Assembly (NCBI RefSeq): GCF_012952295.1
Contig: NZ_JABBCH010000002.1
Span: 1-64,000 of the forward strand
Length of the DNA stretch: 64,000 nt
Direction: 5' to 3'
Source of the DNA: Crystallibacter degradans
GTDB taxonomy: Bacteria > Actinomycetota > Actinomycetes > Actinomycetales > Micrococcaceae
The notes under the pieces are model-generated. The model did not search any database and was not told where the DNA came from. It was given only the letters and a program-made list of their open reading frames with translations. Both the position numbers and the translations under genes were made by a program. Shown here one piece after another: positions 18,514 through 27,468 of the stretch. Each line of letters opens with the position of its first letter. The stretch's first letter is position 1.

Positions 18514-19512
18514 CTACCGTTGAGAGTTGGAGTTACTTGGTTGCCGCCCGCGCTCGGCAATTTCCGCTGCTGCTTCCTGATACGACAGAGCACCGCTGGA
18601 GGATGCGTCATAAGTGATGACTGTCTGCTGATAACTTGGCGCCTCGGAAATACGAACGGACCGAGGTATCACAGCGCCCAGCACCTGATCCGGGAAGTGC
18701 TGGCGTACCTCCGCGGCAACCTGAGCAGCCAAGTTTGTTCGACCGTCGTACATGGTCAGGAGAATCGTTGAAACAACCAGGTCGCTATTGAGGTGCTTCT
18801 GAATCATCTCGATATTGCTGAGGAGTTGGCTGAGTCCCTCCAATGCGTAGTACTCACATTGAATAGGAATCAAAACTTCTTGCGCAGCTACGAAAGCGTT
18901 GACGGTGAGCAGTCCCAGGCTCGGCGGGCAGTCGACGAAGACGTAGTCCAACCGCTCCTGTCCCGCGGCTTCCCGTTCCTTCGCGTACACGTCTATGGCG
19001 CGACGCAATCGCTGTTCCCTGGCGACCAGTGAAACGAGTTCAATCTCCGCACCGGCCAAATGGATCGTAGCCGGCGCTACGATGAGGTTTTTGATGTCCG
19101 GGCAGGGAGCCAGTACGTCAGCCAACGGCAGATCATTAATCAGGACATCGTAAATGCTGTCCACGTCCGCGTGATGCTCGACGCCAAGAGCGGTCGAGGC
19201 GTTACCCTGAGGATCAATATCCACGACAAGAACGTTCAGCCCAGCGGCGGCCAGGGCAGCGGCAATGTTGACCGTCGTCGTTGTCTTACCGACGCCACCC
19301 TTTTGGTTACTTACTGTAAGAATCCGCGTTTCGCTGGGCCTCGGCAGGTCGCGTCCCTGCAACCTTTCGCGTCGCCGGTTCTCGCTAGCAAGCTCACGTG
19401 CTAGCGGGGTGCTTTCATCGATCGAATCCATAACGCTGGGAACCGTCGACTCGACCTTCATTTCCGTGGCACTGGTAGCCGATGTTTCACGTGAAACCTC
19501 GATGTTAGTCAT
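18514..19512 (-). CDS. parA: Chromosome partitioning ATPase ParA (Soj)
   Basis: 332 residues. The deviant Walker A motif KGGVGKTT is at 71-78, the Walker B region is at LVVDIDPQGN, and DCPPSLGLL follows. ATP-bound ParA dimers bind DNA nonspecifically and move ParB-parS complexes. About 60 residues precede the ATPase core. Residues 6-10 (VSRET) are encoded by a perfect parS. It is the first gene of parA-parB and is followed co-directionally by parB. Confidence 0.96.
   Translation of the reverse strand: MTNIEVSRETSATSATEMKVESTVPSVMDSIDESTPLARELASENRRRERLQGRDLPRPSETRILTVSNQKGGVGKTTTTVNIAAALAAAGLNVLVVDIDPQGNASTALGVEHHADVDSIYDVLINDLPLADVLAPCPDIKNLIVAPATIHLAGAEIELVSLVAREQRLRRAIDVYAKEREAAGQERLDYVFVDCPPSLGLLTVNAFVAAQEVLIPIQCEYYALEGLSQLLSNIEMIQKHLNSDLVVSTILLTMYDGRTNLAAQVAAEVRQHFPDQVLGAVIPRSVRISEAPSYQQTVITYDASSSGALSYQEAAAEIAERGRQPSNSNSQR
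19484..19497. other. parS site inside parA 5' end (perfect)
   Basis: GTTTCACGTGAAAC, overlapping codons for residues 6-10 (VSRET) of ParA and preceded by T. It may let ParB influence its own operon. Confidence 0.88.
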
Positions 19513-19730
19513 TAATTATCGACCTTTATGAGTTGAGTGAACGAAGAAAACCAGCCTCGGAGCCGGTCCCGTGATGAAGTGAAGCTGCGTCCCGCAGAGC
19601 GCTCGTCTCCCAAACCCACCAGAACTCGCTCACTTCCCTTATCTCCGGCTTTAGTGACTCTAGACTATCTGCTGGCACTCCAGAATGACGACGACCCCAC
19701 GCACGTGTGGGTTATTCGTCAGCGGAGGAA

Positions 19731-20366
19731 TCAGCGGCCAACCACAATACGAACAACGGTCGTGGGTTCCTCCAGGAGATCTTCCCCGACCGTCACAACA
19801 GAAGTGTCCGTGCCGCCCAGCTTGCGGATCACCTTGGCCGCCTTCTCGATCTCCTCGGCCGCGCTTCTCCCCTTGATGGCAAGGACTTGCCCATGGCCTT
19901 CCAAGAGCGGAATCGTCAGGGGCGCCAGCTTGTTCAGGGCGGATACGGCGCGCGCCGTTACAACGTCTGCTTTGACCTGCCCTACGGCCAGTTCTGCACG
20001 GCTGCGCAGGACCTCCACGTTGTCTAGGCCTAGGTCGTCGATAACTTCATTCAGCCAAGTTACCCTGCGCTCCAAGGGTTCGATCAGTGTGAGCCGCAGG
20101 TCAGGTCTCGCCAAGGCGAATGTGAGTCCGGGCAAGCCAGCACCGCTTCCGACGTCCGCGACATAAGCGTCGGCGGGGATGAGTTCAGCTACGACCGCAC
20201 AATTCAGCACGTGCCGACTCCAAAGACGCGGCACTTCACGGGGACCCAGCAAGCCACGTTCCATGCCCGATGTTGCAAGATGCTGCACGTAACGTTCTGC
20301 CAGCGCTGTTCGGTCTCCAAATACCGACGACGCCGCTGCCTTCTCTTTCGGCGTTATTTCAACCAC
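19731..20366 (-). CDS. rsmG: 16S rRNA (guanine527-N7)-methyltransferase RsmG (GidB)
   Basis: 211 residues, the normal family length. The SAM-binding motif VADVGSGAGLPG lies near residues 69-80, and the gene sits in the conserved jag-rsmG-parA order. It methylates G527 of 16S rRNA; loss in relatives gives low-level streptomycin resistance. About 218 bases separate it from parA downstream, and that gap holds no gene. It starts 42 bases after jag. Confidence 0.95.
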   Translation of the reverse strand: MVEITPKEKAAASSVFGDRTALAERYVQHLATSGMERGLLGPREVPRLWSRHVLNCAVVAELIPADAYVADVGSGAGLPGLTFALARPDLRLTLIEPLERRVTWLNEVIDDLGLDNVEVLRSRAELAVGQVKADVVTARAVSALNKLAPLTIPLLEGHGQVLAIKGRSAAEEIEKAAKVIRKLGGTDTSVVTVGEDLLEEPTTVVRIVVGR

Positions 20367-20408
20367 GTATATACCTCGATAAGTAGGTCAGGCCAGCGGC
20401 CGGCAGGA

Positions 20409-20969
20409 CTAGGAAGCCAGCGAGACGACGATGTGGCGGTTGGCTCCTTCGCCTTCTGACTCGCTGGCCAACCCGAGGTCAGCCACCGCGTCATGGACGA
20501 TCTTCCGCTCATAGGCACTCATCGGGGCCAATGCGACCTCTTCGCCGGTCTCTTTTGCCTTGGCGACGGCGTCCTGGGCGATCTTGTGCAATTCGACGCT
20601 ACGTTCTTCCCGGTAGCCGGTGATATCAAGAACAAGCCGTGATCGGCTCTCGGTAGACGTCAGCACGGCCAGTCTTGCGAGTTCCTGCAGTGCCTCCAGG
20701 ACTTCGCCATCACGGCCGACCAACGCTTGAAGAGCGTCGTTGTCGTCCTCTTCAGAAACGATCGAGATATAAGTACGTCCGTTGCGGACTTCGATGTCGA
20801 TGTCGCCGTCAATATCGGCGATGTCAAGCAACTCTTCCAAGTAGTCCGCAGCTACGTCGCCTTCTTCTTCCAAACGGCTCGCGTTGTTGGACTGTGTGGC
20901 CGACTCTTCGGTTTCGGCTTCCAGGGCTGACTGATCGGCAGATGTATCGGAGACGCTCTCGGTGCTCAT
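20409..20969 (-). CDS. jag: Jag/KhpB RNA-binding protein (KH and R3H domains)
   Basis: 186 residues. A Ser/Glu-rich acidic N-terminus (1-40) precedes a KH domain (about 45-120, GRDGEVLEALQELARL) and an R3H domain (about 125-186, with the R-x3-H signature in YERKIVHDAV). It is the homologue of SpoIIIJ-associated protein, a single-strand RNA-binding factor linked to cell growth and division. Its start overlaps the yidC stop by 4 bases (ATGA), so it is coupled to yidC. Confidence 0.94.
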   Translation of the reverse strand: MSTESVSDTSADQSALEAETEESATQSNNASRLEEEGDVAADYLEELLDIADIDGDIDIEVRNGRTYISIVSEEDDNDALQALVGRDGEVLEALQELARLAVLTSTESRSRLVLDITGYREERSVELHKIAQDAVAKAKETGEEVALAPMSAYERKIVHDAVADLGLASESEGEGANRHIVVSLAS

Positions 20970-21931
20970 TTTCTCTTCCTGTTCTTACGCTGGGGCTGCG
21001 GGCGCTGCACCTTGGTGGCAGCCGGGGCCTCGACGGCCGGTTCCTCGGACTTCTTCTCTCCCAGAAGGGGGACCATTGGCAGTCCCTTCTTTGCACGACG
21101 TTCAGCCAAGGCCTTGGCAGCAGGCGAACCGGGGGTAGGCATCCGCCTGATCACAAGGAACTGCTGGCCCATTGTCCAAAGGTTGGTAGTGGTCCAGTAG
21201 ATGAGAACACCAATGGGGAAGTTGATTCCGCCGATGCCGAAGACCAAGGGGAGGATGTACAGCATCATCTGCTGCTGGCGCATGAACGGGCTGGCCAGTG
21301 CTTCCTCGGACATGTTCTTGGACATGATCTGCTTCTGGGTGATGAACTGCGAGGCAGTCATCGCCAGAATCATGATGATCGACAGCACGATCACGGCAAC
21401 CTGGTTGTCGCCACCGCCGCCGTGAAGAAGAGAGGCAGATAGGGGTGCACCGAAGATGGTGGAGGCATCGAACTGCTGAATGTCCTGGGCGGACAAAGCA
21501 CCGATACCGCGGCCTTCGTCGCTAGCTCCGGAGGCCTGGCTCAGTACCTGGAACAAGGCAAAGAAGAACGGCATCTGGATCAGCATCGGCAAGCAGGCCG
21601 AGAATGGGTTGGTGCCGTGCTTTTTGTACAGGGCCATTTGTTCCTGCGTCATCGCCTGACGCGAGAGCTGATCCGTCTTGCCCTTGTACTTCTGTTGGAG
21701 CTTACGAAGATCCGGTTGCAGCGCCTGCATTCCCCGCTGGGCCTTGATCTGCTTGACGAACACCGGGATGAGAGCAGCCCGGATGACGAGCACCAGAGCA
21801 ACGATGGACAGCGTCCAGGTCCAGCCGTTCGCCGCATCCATTCCCAAGGTGGTGAACAGGTCGTGGAACGCCCGCATGATCCATGAGACCACCCACATAA
21901 AAGGGAAAAGTATGGTGTTCAGGAAGTCCAT
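20966..21931 (-). CDS. yidC: Membrane protein insertase YidC
   Basis: 321 residues of the Oxa1/YidC family, which insert and fold membrane proteins alone or with Sec. The first helix is at residues 1-20. The conserved core runs from RAALIPVFVKQIKAQRGMQ through MALYKKHGTNPFSACLPMLIQMPFFFALF. Further helices lie near 180, 230 and 245. The C-terminal tail is strongly basic (QRKNRKRK). It sits in the rnpA-yidD-yidC-jag series, 6 bases after the yidD stop. Confidence 0.96.
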   Translation of the reverse strand: MDFLNTILFPFMWVVSWIMRAFHDLFTTLGMDAANGWTWTLSIVALVLVIRAALIPVFVKQIKAQRGMQALQPDLRKLQQKYKGKTDQLSRQAMTQEQMALYKKHGTNPFSACLPMLIQMPFFFALFQVLSQASGASDEGRGIGALSAQDIQQFDASTIFGAPLSASLLHGGGGDNQVAVIVLSIIMILAMTASQFITQKQIMSKNMSEEALASPFMRQQQMMLYILPLVFGIGGINFPIGVLIYWTTTNLWTMGQQFLVIRRMPTPGSPAAKALAERRAKKGLPMVPLLGEKKSEEPAVEAPAATKVQRPQPQRKNRKRK

Positions 21932-21937
21932 TACTCG

Positions 21938-22339
21938 TTAGCTCCTCGGGCCGCTTGGACGGCCTTCATCGTCGGCCGGAATCTCCGGGTGATTCAGCAC
22001 AATAATCCGTGGCGTTCCAGCGGGATTCTCCCGAAGCAGACGCTCATAGTATGGGGACAACGGCACGTGATCGACGCCGCCGTCGTTCCAGGGGTGGCAA
22101 CGCGAAAGCCGACGCACCGCAAGCCATGTTCCCTTAGCGGCTCCATGGACGGTCACCGCTTCCAGCGCGTAGGCCGAACAAGAGGGGAAAAACCGGCACA
22201 CTTGTCCATATACAGGAGAGACGACTTTTCGGTATGCCTTCAGCAACCCGATCAGCGAGTTCTGCGGCAAGGCCCAGAGAAAATGCGCCGCAGAAGCAGC
22301 GGCAGGAGGCTGCACCGGCGAATGGCTTGTTGTGCTCAT
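21938..22339 (-). CDS. yidD: Membrane protein insertion efficiency factor YidD
   Basis: 133 residues, somewhat longer than the usual 70-110 because of an Ala/Pro-rich N-terminus and a polar C-terminus. The family core is clear: [14 protein letters not shown], then the cysteine motif [14 protein letters not shown], then [17 protein letters not shown]. It is a small amphipathic membrane-associated helper of YidC. Its start overlaps the rnpA stop by 4 bases. Confidence 0.94.
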   Translation of the reverse strand: MSTTSHSPVQPPAAASAAHFLWALPQNSLIGLLKAYRKVVSPVYGQVCRFFPSCSAYALEAVTVHGAAKGTWLAVRRLSRCHPWNDGGVDHVPLSPYYERLLRENPAGTPRIIVLNHPEIPADDEGRPSGPRS

Positions 22340-22719
22340 TCGGCGGGTCCTCCCTGCTCGGCCGCGGGCAGTGCCGCGCGGAACTTTGACGTCGCTGCTG
22401 CAAATGTCTTGCGGTAGTCGTTGCTCAGAGCGCCGAAGTCTGCGTTCGCTGCCGGAGGCAATGCCCTGACGACAACAGAAAGCCCCTGTGGATAAGCCCT
22501 GAGACTCTGCACCGCGATCTCCCGCAGTCTCCGTTTAACGAGATTGCGGGTTACAGCGTTCCCCACGGCCTTGGACACGATAAAGCCGAAAGTGCTCGGC
22601 TGATCCAGGGCAGTGGGAACCGCGTATAACACTAAGTTCCGACGCCCAGAGCGGGCGCCGGAACGTACAGTTGTTGAGAAGTCTGCCGAAAGGCGCATCC
22701 GGTTTTTACTGGACAGCAT
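22336..22719 (-). CDS. rnpA: Ribonuclease P protein component
   Basis: 127 residues. The signature [15 protein letters not shown] near the middle is the RNR-box that contacts the RNA subunit. With the rnpB RNA (not in this window) it removes 5' leaders of pre-tRNAs. It starts about 75 bases downstream of rpmH and overlaps yidD by 4 bases, the standard rpmH-rnpA-yidD arrangement. The last 15-20 residues form an Ala/Glu-rich extension. Confidence 0.95.
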   Translation of the reverse strand: MLSSKNRMRLSADFSTTVRSGARSGRRNLVLYAVPTALDQPSTFGFIVSKAVGNAVTRNLVKRRLREIAVQSLRAYPQGLSVVVRALPPAANADFGALSNDYRKTFAAATSKFRAALPAAEQGGPAE

Positions 22720-22793
22720 AATAATGAAAGCTGCCTACTCCGGTGCGCGGCTGCTGAAAGACAAAGCAGCCGGATTCGACAAACGGCAGTTGG

Positions 22794-22931
22794 TTAGGCC
22801 GACAGTTCGGTACGGCCCTTGCCGCGGCGCGCTGCCAGGATGGCACGGCCGGCGCGGGTACGCATGCGAAGGCGGAAGCCGTGCTTCTTGGCACGACGGC
22901 GGTTATTCGGCTGAAAAGTCCGCTTGCTCAC
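22794..22931 (-). CDS. rpmH: 50S ribosomal protein L34
   Basis: 45 residues from a GTG start at 22931 with GGAG about 8 bases upstream. The sequence begins (M)[17 protein letters not shown] and ends KGRTELSA, diagnostic of L34. It is highly basic, and nearly every position is conserved in the family. The gene is divergent from dnaA; the 428-base gap between them carries DnaA boxes. Confidence 0.97.
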   Translation of the reverse strand: MSKRTFQPNNRRRAKKHGFRLRMRTRAGRAILAARRGKGRTELSA

Positions 22932-23359
22932 GGTGGTTACTCCAAGACGATCGACAGATGCGCCTCAGCCCGTTGCAACAAGGGGAAGTAACAGGCGGAC
23001 GCTCTATTGGGCATCTGCTCTGGCAACCTCACAAAAGGCATGGGGGTATGCACAAAGCAGACACGAAGGACTACATAACGGTAGGGGTTCGAACGGCGTT
23101 CCGTCAAACCAGCATCGTGCCGTTGATATCCACCGGTGTGGATAAACACCTGTGGACAACCTCCTGCCGACCGCTTTCGCCGGCGCCGAACGCATTAGTT
23201 CACCTAGGCCACTTTCCAGCTATCTTCTACCAGAATCATCATCTACTCTTGGCAAGAGCACTTTATCCACGTCTGTGTATAACTCTGTGGATGAAGGTCC
23301 TGGATCCGGTAAAACGGGAAGTGGAGGAATTTGCATTACTGCTATTTGAGGGGTTTTCG
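22932..23359. promoter_or_regulatory. rpmH-dnaA intergenic region with DnaA boxes
   Basis: Boxes matching or close to TTATNCACA occur at 23137-23145 (perfect, reverse), 23151-23159 (TGTGGACAA), 23263-23271 (TTATCCACG), 23274-23282 (TGTGTATAA) and 23286-23294 (TGTGGATGA). They are placed to autoregulate dnaA and may form the left part of a bipartite origin. Promoters for rpmH and dnaA must lie here, but I cannot place them securely. Confidence 0.75.
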
Positions 23360-24778
23360 GTGGATACGGACCAAATAAACGACGTCGGAAGCTCCTGGCG
23401 TAAGGTGGTTCGCACCTTGGAACGGGACGACAGAGTCAGTCCCCGGCAACGAGGTTTCGTAGTCCTCGCCCAGGCCAAGGGCTTGATTGGAACCACGCTG
23501 TTGGTAGCTGTTCCCAATGAACTCACCAGGGAAGTCTTCCAATCCCAGCAGCTCAAGGAACCGCTGCAGGATGCCCTCCGCGATGTCTTCCAGGACGAGA
23601 TTCTCTGTGCATTCTCTGTCGATACCGACATGGTCACTGAGTCGGAACCGGAACCCGAACCGGAAGCTGCCCCGTCGCCGGTCAGCACCGCCGGTGACGA
23701 AGTTCGTGCGCAGCCCACTCCGCCGAGTACCTCGCATGAATTCGGCCGGCTCAATCCGAAGTACATTTTCGACACCTTTGTCATCGGTTCATCGAATCGT
23801 TTTGCACATGCAGCTGCCGTGGCCGTGGCCGAAGCTCCTGCAAAGGCCTACAACCCGCTCTTCATCTACGGCGATTCAGGGCTGGGCAAAACCCACCTGC
23901 TCCACGCGATCGGGCACTATGCCCGGCATCTCTACAACGGGATCCGCGTCCGCTATGTAAATTCCGAAGAATTCACGAACGACTTCATCAACTCCATTCG
24001 TGACGATGAAGGCGCAAGCTTCAAACAGTTGTACCGGAACGTGGACATTCTCCTCATCGACGACATCCAGTTCCTTGCCAACAAGGATGCAACGCAGGAA
24101 GAGTTCTTCCACACTTTCAACGCGCTGCACAACCACAACAAACAGGTGGTCATTACCTCGGATCTTCCGCCGAAGCAGCTTTCCGGGTTCGAGGAACGGA
24201 TGCGCTCACGTTTCGAGTGGGGCCTGCTGACCGACATCCAGCCTCCCGAGTTGGAAACCCGGATCGCGATTCTGCGCAAGAAGGCCATCAGCGAGGGCCT
24301 TTCCGTCCCGGATGAGGTGCTTGAGTACATCGCGTCCAAAATCTCTACCAACATCCGCGAACTCGAAGGCGCGCTGATCCGTGTCACTGCCTTCGCAAGT
24401 CTGAACCGCCAGGCCGTGGACATGGCCCTGGCCGAAATCGTCCTCAAGGATCTGATTACCGACGACGGGGCACAAGAGATCACGTCGACCACGATCCTGG
24501 GCCAGACAGCGGCCTACTTCAAGCTCAGTCTTGAAGAGTTGTGCAGTAAGTCGAGGACCCGCACGCTCGTGACCGCCAGACAGATCGCCATGTACTTGTG
24601 CCGGGAGCTGACGGATATGTCACTGCCGAAGATCGGTCAGGAACTGGGTGGGCGAGATCATACAACCGTCATCCATGCGGATCGAAAGATCCGGGAACTG
24701 ATGGCTGAACGACGCGCCATCTACAACCAGGTAACCGAGCTGACCAACCTCATCAAGCAGCAGCAGCGCGAGAACTAA
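23360..24778 (+). CDS. dnaA: Chromosomal replication initiator DnaA
   Basis: 472 residues from GTG 23360 with GAGGGG 6 bases upstream. The frame is open back to 22613, but that stretch overlaps rpmH and holds no DnaA sequence. Domain I (about 10-85, starting VGSSWRKVV) is followed by a Glu/Pro-rich linker (95-125) and the AAA+ core with Walker A GDSGLGKT at 171-178 and Walker [10 protein letters not shown]. The C-terminal duplex-DNA-binding domain carries the signature [11 protein letters not shown]. It opens the origin by binding DnaA boxes on both sides of the gene. Confidence 0.97.
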   Translation: MDTDQINDVGSSWRKVVRTLERDDRVSPRQRGFVVLAQAKGLIGTTLLVAVPNELTREVFQSQQLKEPLQDALRDVFQDEILCAFSVDTDMVTESEPEPEPEAAPSPVSTAGDEVRAQPTPPSTSHEFGRLNPKYIFDTFVIGSSNRFAHAAAVAVAEAPAKAYNPLFIYGDSGLGKTHLLHAIGHYARHLYNGIRVRYVNSEEFTNDFINSIRDDEGASFKQLYRNVDILLIDDIQFLANKDATQEEFFHTFNALHNHNKQVVITSDLPPKQLSGFEERMRSRFEWGLLTDIQPPELETRIAILRKKAISEGLSVPDEVLEYIASKISTNIRELEGALIRVTAFASLNRQAVDMALAEIVLKDLITDDGAQEITSTTILGQTAAYFKLSLEELCSKSRTRTLVTARQIAMYLCRELTDMSLPKIGQELGGRDHTTVIHADRKIRELMAERRAIYNQVTELTNLIKQQQREN

Positions 24779-25336
24779 CACCGTAAAGTCCACTCCCCAG
24801 GTACCCTTCGTACCCTTGGCGATTTTCTGAAGCTTCTCTTTCAGATCCTCAAAGACCGTCCGAAATTAACAGGTGTGGATAAAGCTGTGGATGGTTAAGT
24901 GGAGAACCGCGCTTCATCAGAGGATAACTACCCAGTCGTCTGTGGATCCCAATAATCACAAGGATTTTTGTCCACACGACCTCACAGGCCCCAACGGAAG
25001 AACTGCACATCTTGTGAACAGGGCAATTTGGCCAGCACCCGGGGCTAGAACGAGTTATCCACAGTATCCACAGACGTTATTAACACTACGAATCCCATTT
25101 ATTCAGGCTTTTCCAAATAACATTTGACCCTTCCGATCCCAGCTCACCGATGCCTGATCCTCTGATCCACCGAAATCACCCTCCGGTGTGAGAATGCCTG
25201 TCTGGCGGCTAAGCTTGCACAGAGAATTGTTGTCATTGGTCAACAGCAGCCGCCGGTTCTTTCTGCCGGGAAGAGCGGCAGAGTTGTAACCACTGGCATT
25301 CCCCGGCATGTACGTTGTGAAAGGCGGCACACTTCA
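24779..25336. other. Chromosomal origin oriC (dnaA-dnaN intergenic)
   Basis: 558 bases without a gene. DnaA boxes: 24874-24882 (perfect, reverse), 24886-24894 (TGTGGATGG), 24940-24948 (TGTGGATCC), 24967-24975 (TTGTCCACA), 25055-25063 (perfect, forward) and 25064-25072 (GTATCCACA). An AT-rich stretch follows at about 25073-25130 (GTTATTAACA, then TTTATTC and AAATAACATTT) and is the likely unwinding element. The rest, about 25131-25336, leads into dnaN; its promoter should be there but is not obvious. Confidence 0.88.
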
Positions 25337-26461
25337 GTGAAGTTCAGAGTTGATCGGGATGTCCTGGCCGAGGCCGTTACCTGGACAGCCCGCTCGCTGT
25401 CACCGAGACCTCCTGTTCCCGTACTATCCGGCCTGCTCATCAAAGCCGAAGCCGGCATGGTCAGCATCGCGAGCTTTGACTACGAGATATCCGCCCGTCT
25501 TCAGATTCCGGCGGAGGTAACCGAAGAAGGCACCATCCTCGTTTCCGGCCGGCTTCTCGCGGACATTTCCCGGAGCCTCCCCTCGGCCCCGGTTGATGTC
25601 TCCACCGATGGCACGAAGGTGACCCTGACCTGCCGCAGTAGCCGGTTCAACCTGGCAACCATGCCGGTCGGCGACTACCCCGAACTGCCTGCCCTGCCGG
25701 ATATCAGCGGTGTTGTTGATGGAGAAGCTTTCGCGGAAGCGGTCAGCCAGGTGATCATCGCGGCGAGCCGGGACGACACACTGCCGATCTTGACAGGTGT
25801 CCGCATGGAGATCGAAGACGACCTCATCACGTTGCTCTCCACCGACCGGTACCGTTTGGCGCTGCGCGAGGTTGTCTGGCGGCCAACTACGCCCGGTATC
25901 TCCACCAGTGCGCTGGTCAAGGCCAAGACCTTGAACGAAGTTGCCAAGACGCTCGGTGGTGCCGGCGATCTGAGCATTGCGCTTTCGGACAACAGCGAAC
26001 TCATCGGTTTCGAAAGCGGCGGTCGCCGTACCACTTCGCTGCTGGTCGACGGCGATTACCCCAAGATCCGTTCGTTGTTCCCCGAGAACACACCCATCCA
26101 CGCAACGGTCGAAACCTCCGTGCTCGTGGAAGCAGTACGCCGCGTGTCCTTGGTGGCCGAGCGCAATACGCCCGTACGCCTGGCCTTCACCGACGGGCAG
26201 CTTTCGCTGGATGCAGGCACGGGCGAAGATGCCCAGGCTTCGGAGGCAATCGAAGCAGGTTTGTCCGGTGACGAAATCACGGTTGCTTTCAACCCGCACT
26301 ACCTGTCGGAAGGCCTCAATGCCTTCAGCAGCAAGTTCGTTCGTTTCTCCTTCACAACCCCGCCAAAGCCGGCGGTCATGTCTGCCCAGGATGACCTCGA
26401 AGGCGAAGACAAGGAAGACTACCGCTACCTGCTGATGCCGGTGCGGTTGCCGAACCAATAG
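25337..26461 (+). CDS. dnaN: DNA polymerase III beta subunit (sliding clamp)
   Basis: 374 residues starting MKFRVDRDVLAEAVTW, with three clamp domains and the typical C-terminus (DYRYLLMPVRLP) that forms the partner-binding pocket. Its length matches actinobacterial DnaN. It tethers polymerase to DNA and follows oriC directly. The gnd gene begins 73 bases after its stop. Confidence 0.97.
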   Translation: MKFRVDRDVLAEAVTWTARSLSPRPPVPVLSGLLIKAEAGMVSIASFDYEISARLQIPAEVTEEGTILVSGRLLADISRSLPSAPVDVSTDGTKVTLTCRSSRFNLATMPVGDYPELPALPDISGVVDGEAFAEAVSQVIIAASRDDTLPILTGVRMEIEDDLITLLSTDRYRLALREVVWRPTTPGISTSALVKAKTLNEVAKTLGGAGDLSIALSDNSELIGFESGGRRTTSLLVDGDYPKIRSLFPENTPIHATVETSVLVEAVRRVSLVAERNTPVRLAFTDGQLSLDAGTGEDAQASEAIEAGLSGDEITVAFNPHYLSEGLNAFSSKFVRFSFTTPPKPAVMSAQDDLEGEDKEDYRYLLMPVRLPNQ

Positions 26462-26534
26462 GCCGAAAGCAGTAAGAACCTCAGTTCAGGCCCGCGCCAC
26501 CAGTCTCAATCACAACCGGGAAAGAGTGATCGTT

Positions 26535-27458
26535 ATGCACATCGGACTCATTGGACTTGGGAAAATGGGCTTCAATATGCGCCAACGTTTGCGTGACGCG
26601 GATATTGAGGTAACCGGATACGATCGCAATCCCGAACGGACGGACGTCGAATCGGTCGATGCGCTGGTGGCAGCCCTTCCGGCGCCGCGCACCATCTGGG
26701 TGATGGTTCCGGCGGGGGAAATCACTGATTCGGTTATCACTGATCTAGCCGGAAAGCTTGAAGCCGGAGACCTTGTGATCGACGGCGGGAACTCCAAGTT
26801 CACCGAGGACCAGAAACATGAGGCGCTGCTGGCCGAGAAGAACGTCGGGTTTGTCGACGTCGGCGTTTCCGGCGGTGTCTGGGGACTGGCCAACGGTTAT
26901 GGGTTGATGGCTGGCGGAGATCCAGACCGTGTCCAGGCAGCCATGCCGCTGTTCGATGCACTGCGCCCCGAGGGACCACGGGAAGAAAGCTTTGTTCACG
27001 TAGGCGATGTCGGCGCCGGCCACTACGCAAAAATGGTGCACAACGGCGTCGAATACGGACTCATGCAGGCCTATGCCGAAGGGTACGAACTGCTCGAAGC
27101 CAAGGACATCATCAAGGATGTCCATGGAACCTTCCGCGCCTGGCAAAAAGGAACCGTGGTCCGTTCGTGGCTGCTGGATCTTATGGTCAAGGCGCTTGAA
27201 GAGGATCCGGGCCTGAGCAAGATCGCCGGCTACGTCGAAGACTCGGGCGAGGGCCGCTGGACGGTGGAAGAAGCCATAGCCCACGCCGTTCCCGCACCCG
27301 CCATTACCGCCGCGCTCTTCGCCCGGTTCGCTTCCCGGCAGGACGACGCCCCGGCCATGAAAATGGTCGCGGCCCTCCGCAATCAGTTCGGCGGACATGC
27401 CGTCCGCACACCCGGCGTGCGCGACGCCGGAGAACAGCACGATGACAACCAGAAGTAG
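26535..27458 (+). CDS. gnd: 6-phosphogluconate dehydrogenase, decarboxylating (short, NAD-type)
   Basis: 307 residues from ATG 26535; a GTG at 26526 is possible, but GGGAAAGAG is better spaced for the ATG. The dinucleotide-binding motif is GLIGLGKMG (residues 3-11). The substrate motifs are DGGNSKFTEDQ and VGVSGGVWGLANGYGLMAGG, and the catalytic lysine is in HYAKMVHNG. This is the short form (about 300 residues) typical of NAD-preferring enzymes, producing ribulose 5-phosphate and CO2. Its place between dnaN and recF is characteristic of Micrococcales and other actinobacteria. Confidence 0.95.
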   Translation: MHIGLIGLGKMGFNMRQRLRDADIEVTGYDRNPERTDVESVDALVAALPAPRTIWVMVPAGEITDSVITDLAGKLEAGDLVIDGGNSKFTEDQKHEALLAEKNVGFVDVGVSGGVWGLANGYGLMAGGDPDRVQAAMPLFDALRPEGPREESFVHVGDVGAGHYAKMVHNGVEYGLMQAYAEGYELLEAKDIIKDVHGTFRAWQKGTVVRSWLLDLMVKALEEDPGLSKIAGYVEDSGEGRWTVEEAIAHAVPAPAITAALFARFASRQDDAPAMKMVAALRNQFGGHAVRTPGVRDAGEQHDDNQK

Positions 27459-27468
27459 CCGTTGCTAG

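Noticed and set aside
22613-23359. Upstream extension of the dnaA frame to 721 residues
   Set aside because: It runs antisense through rpmH, and the DnaA family start with a good ribosome-binding site is at 23360.
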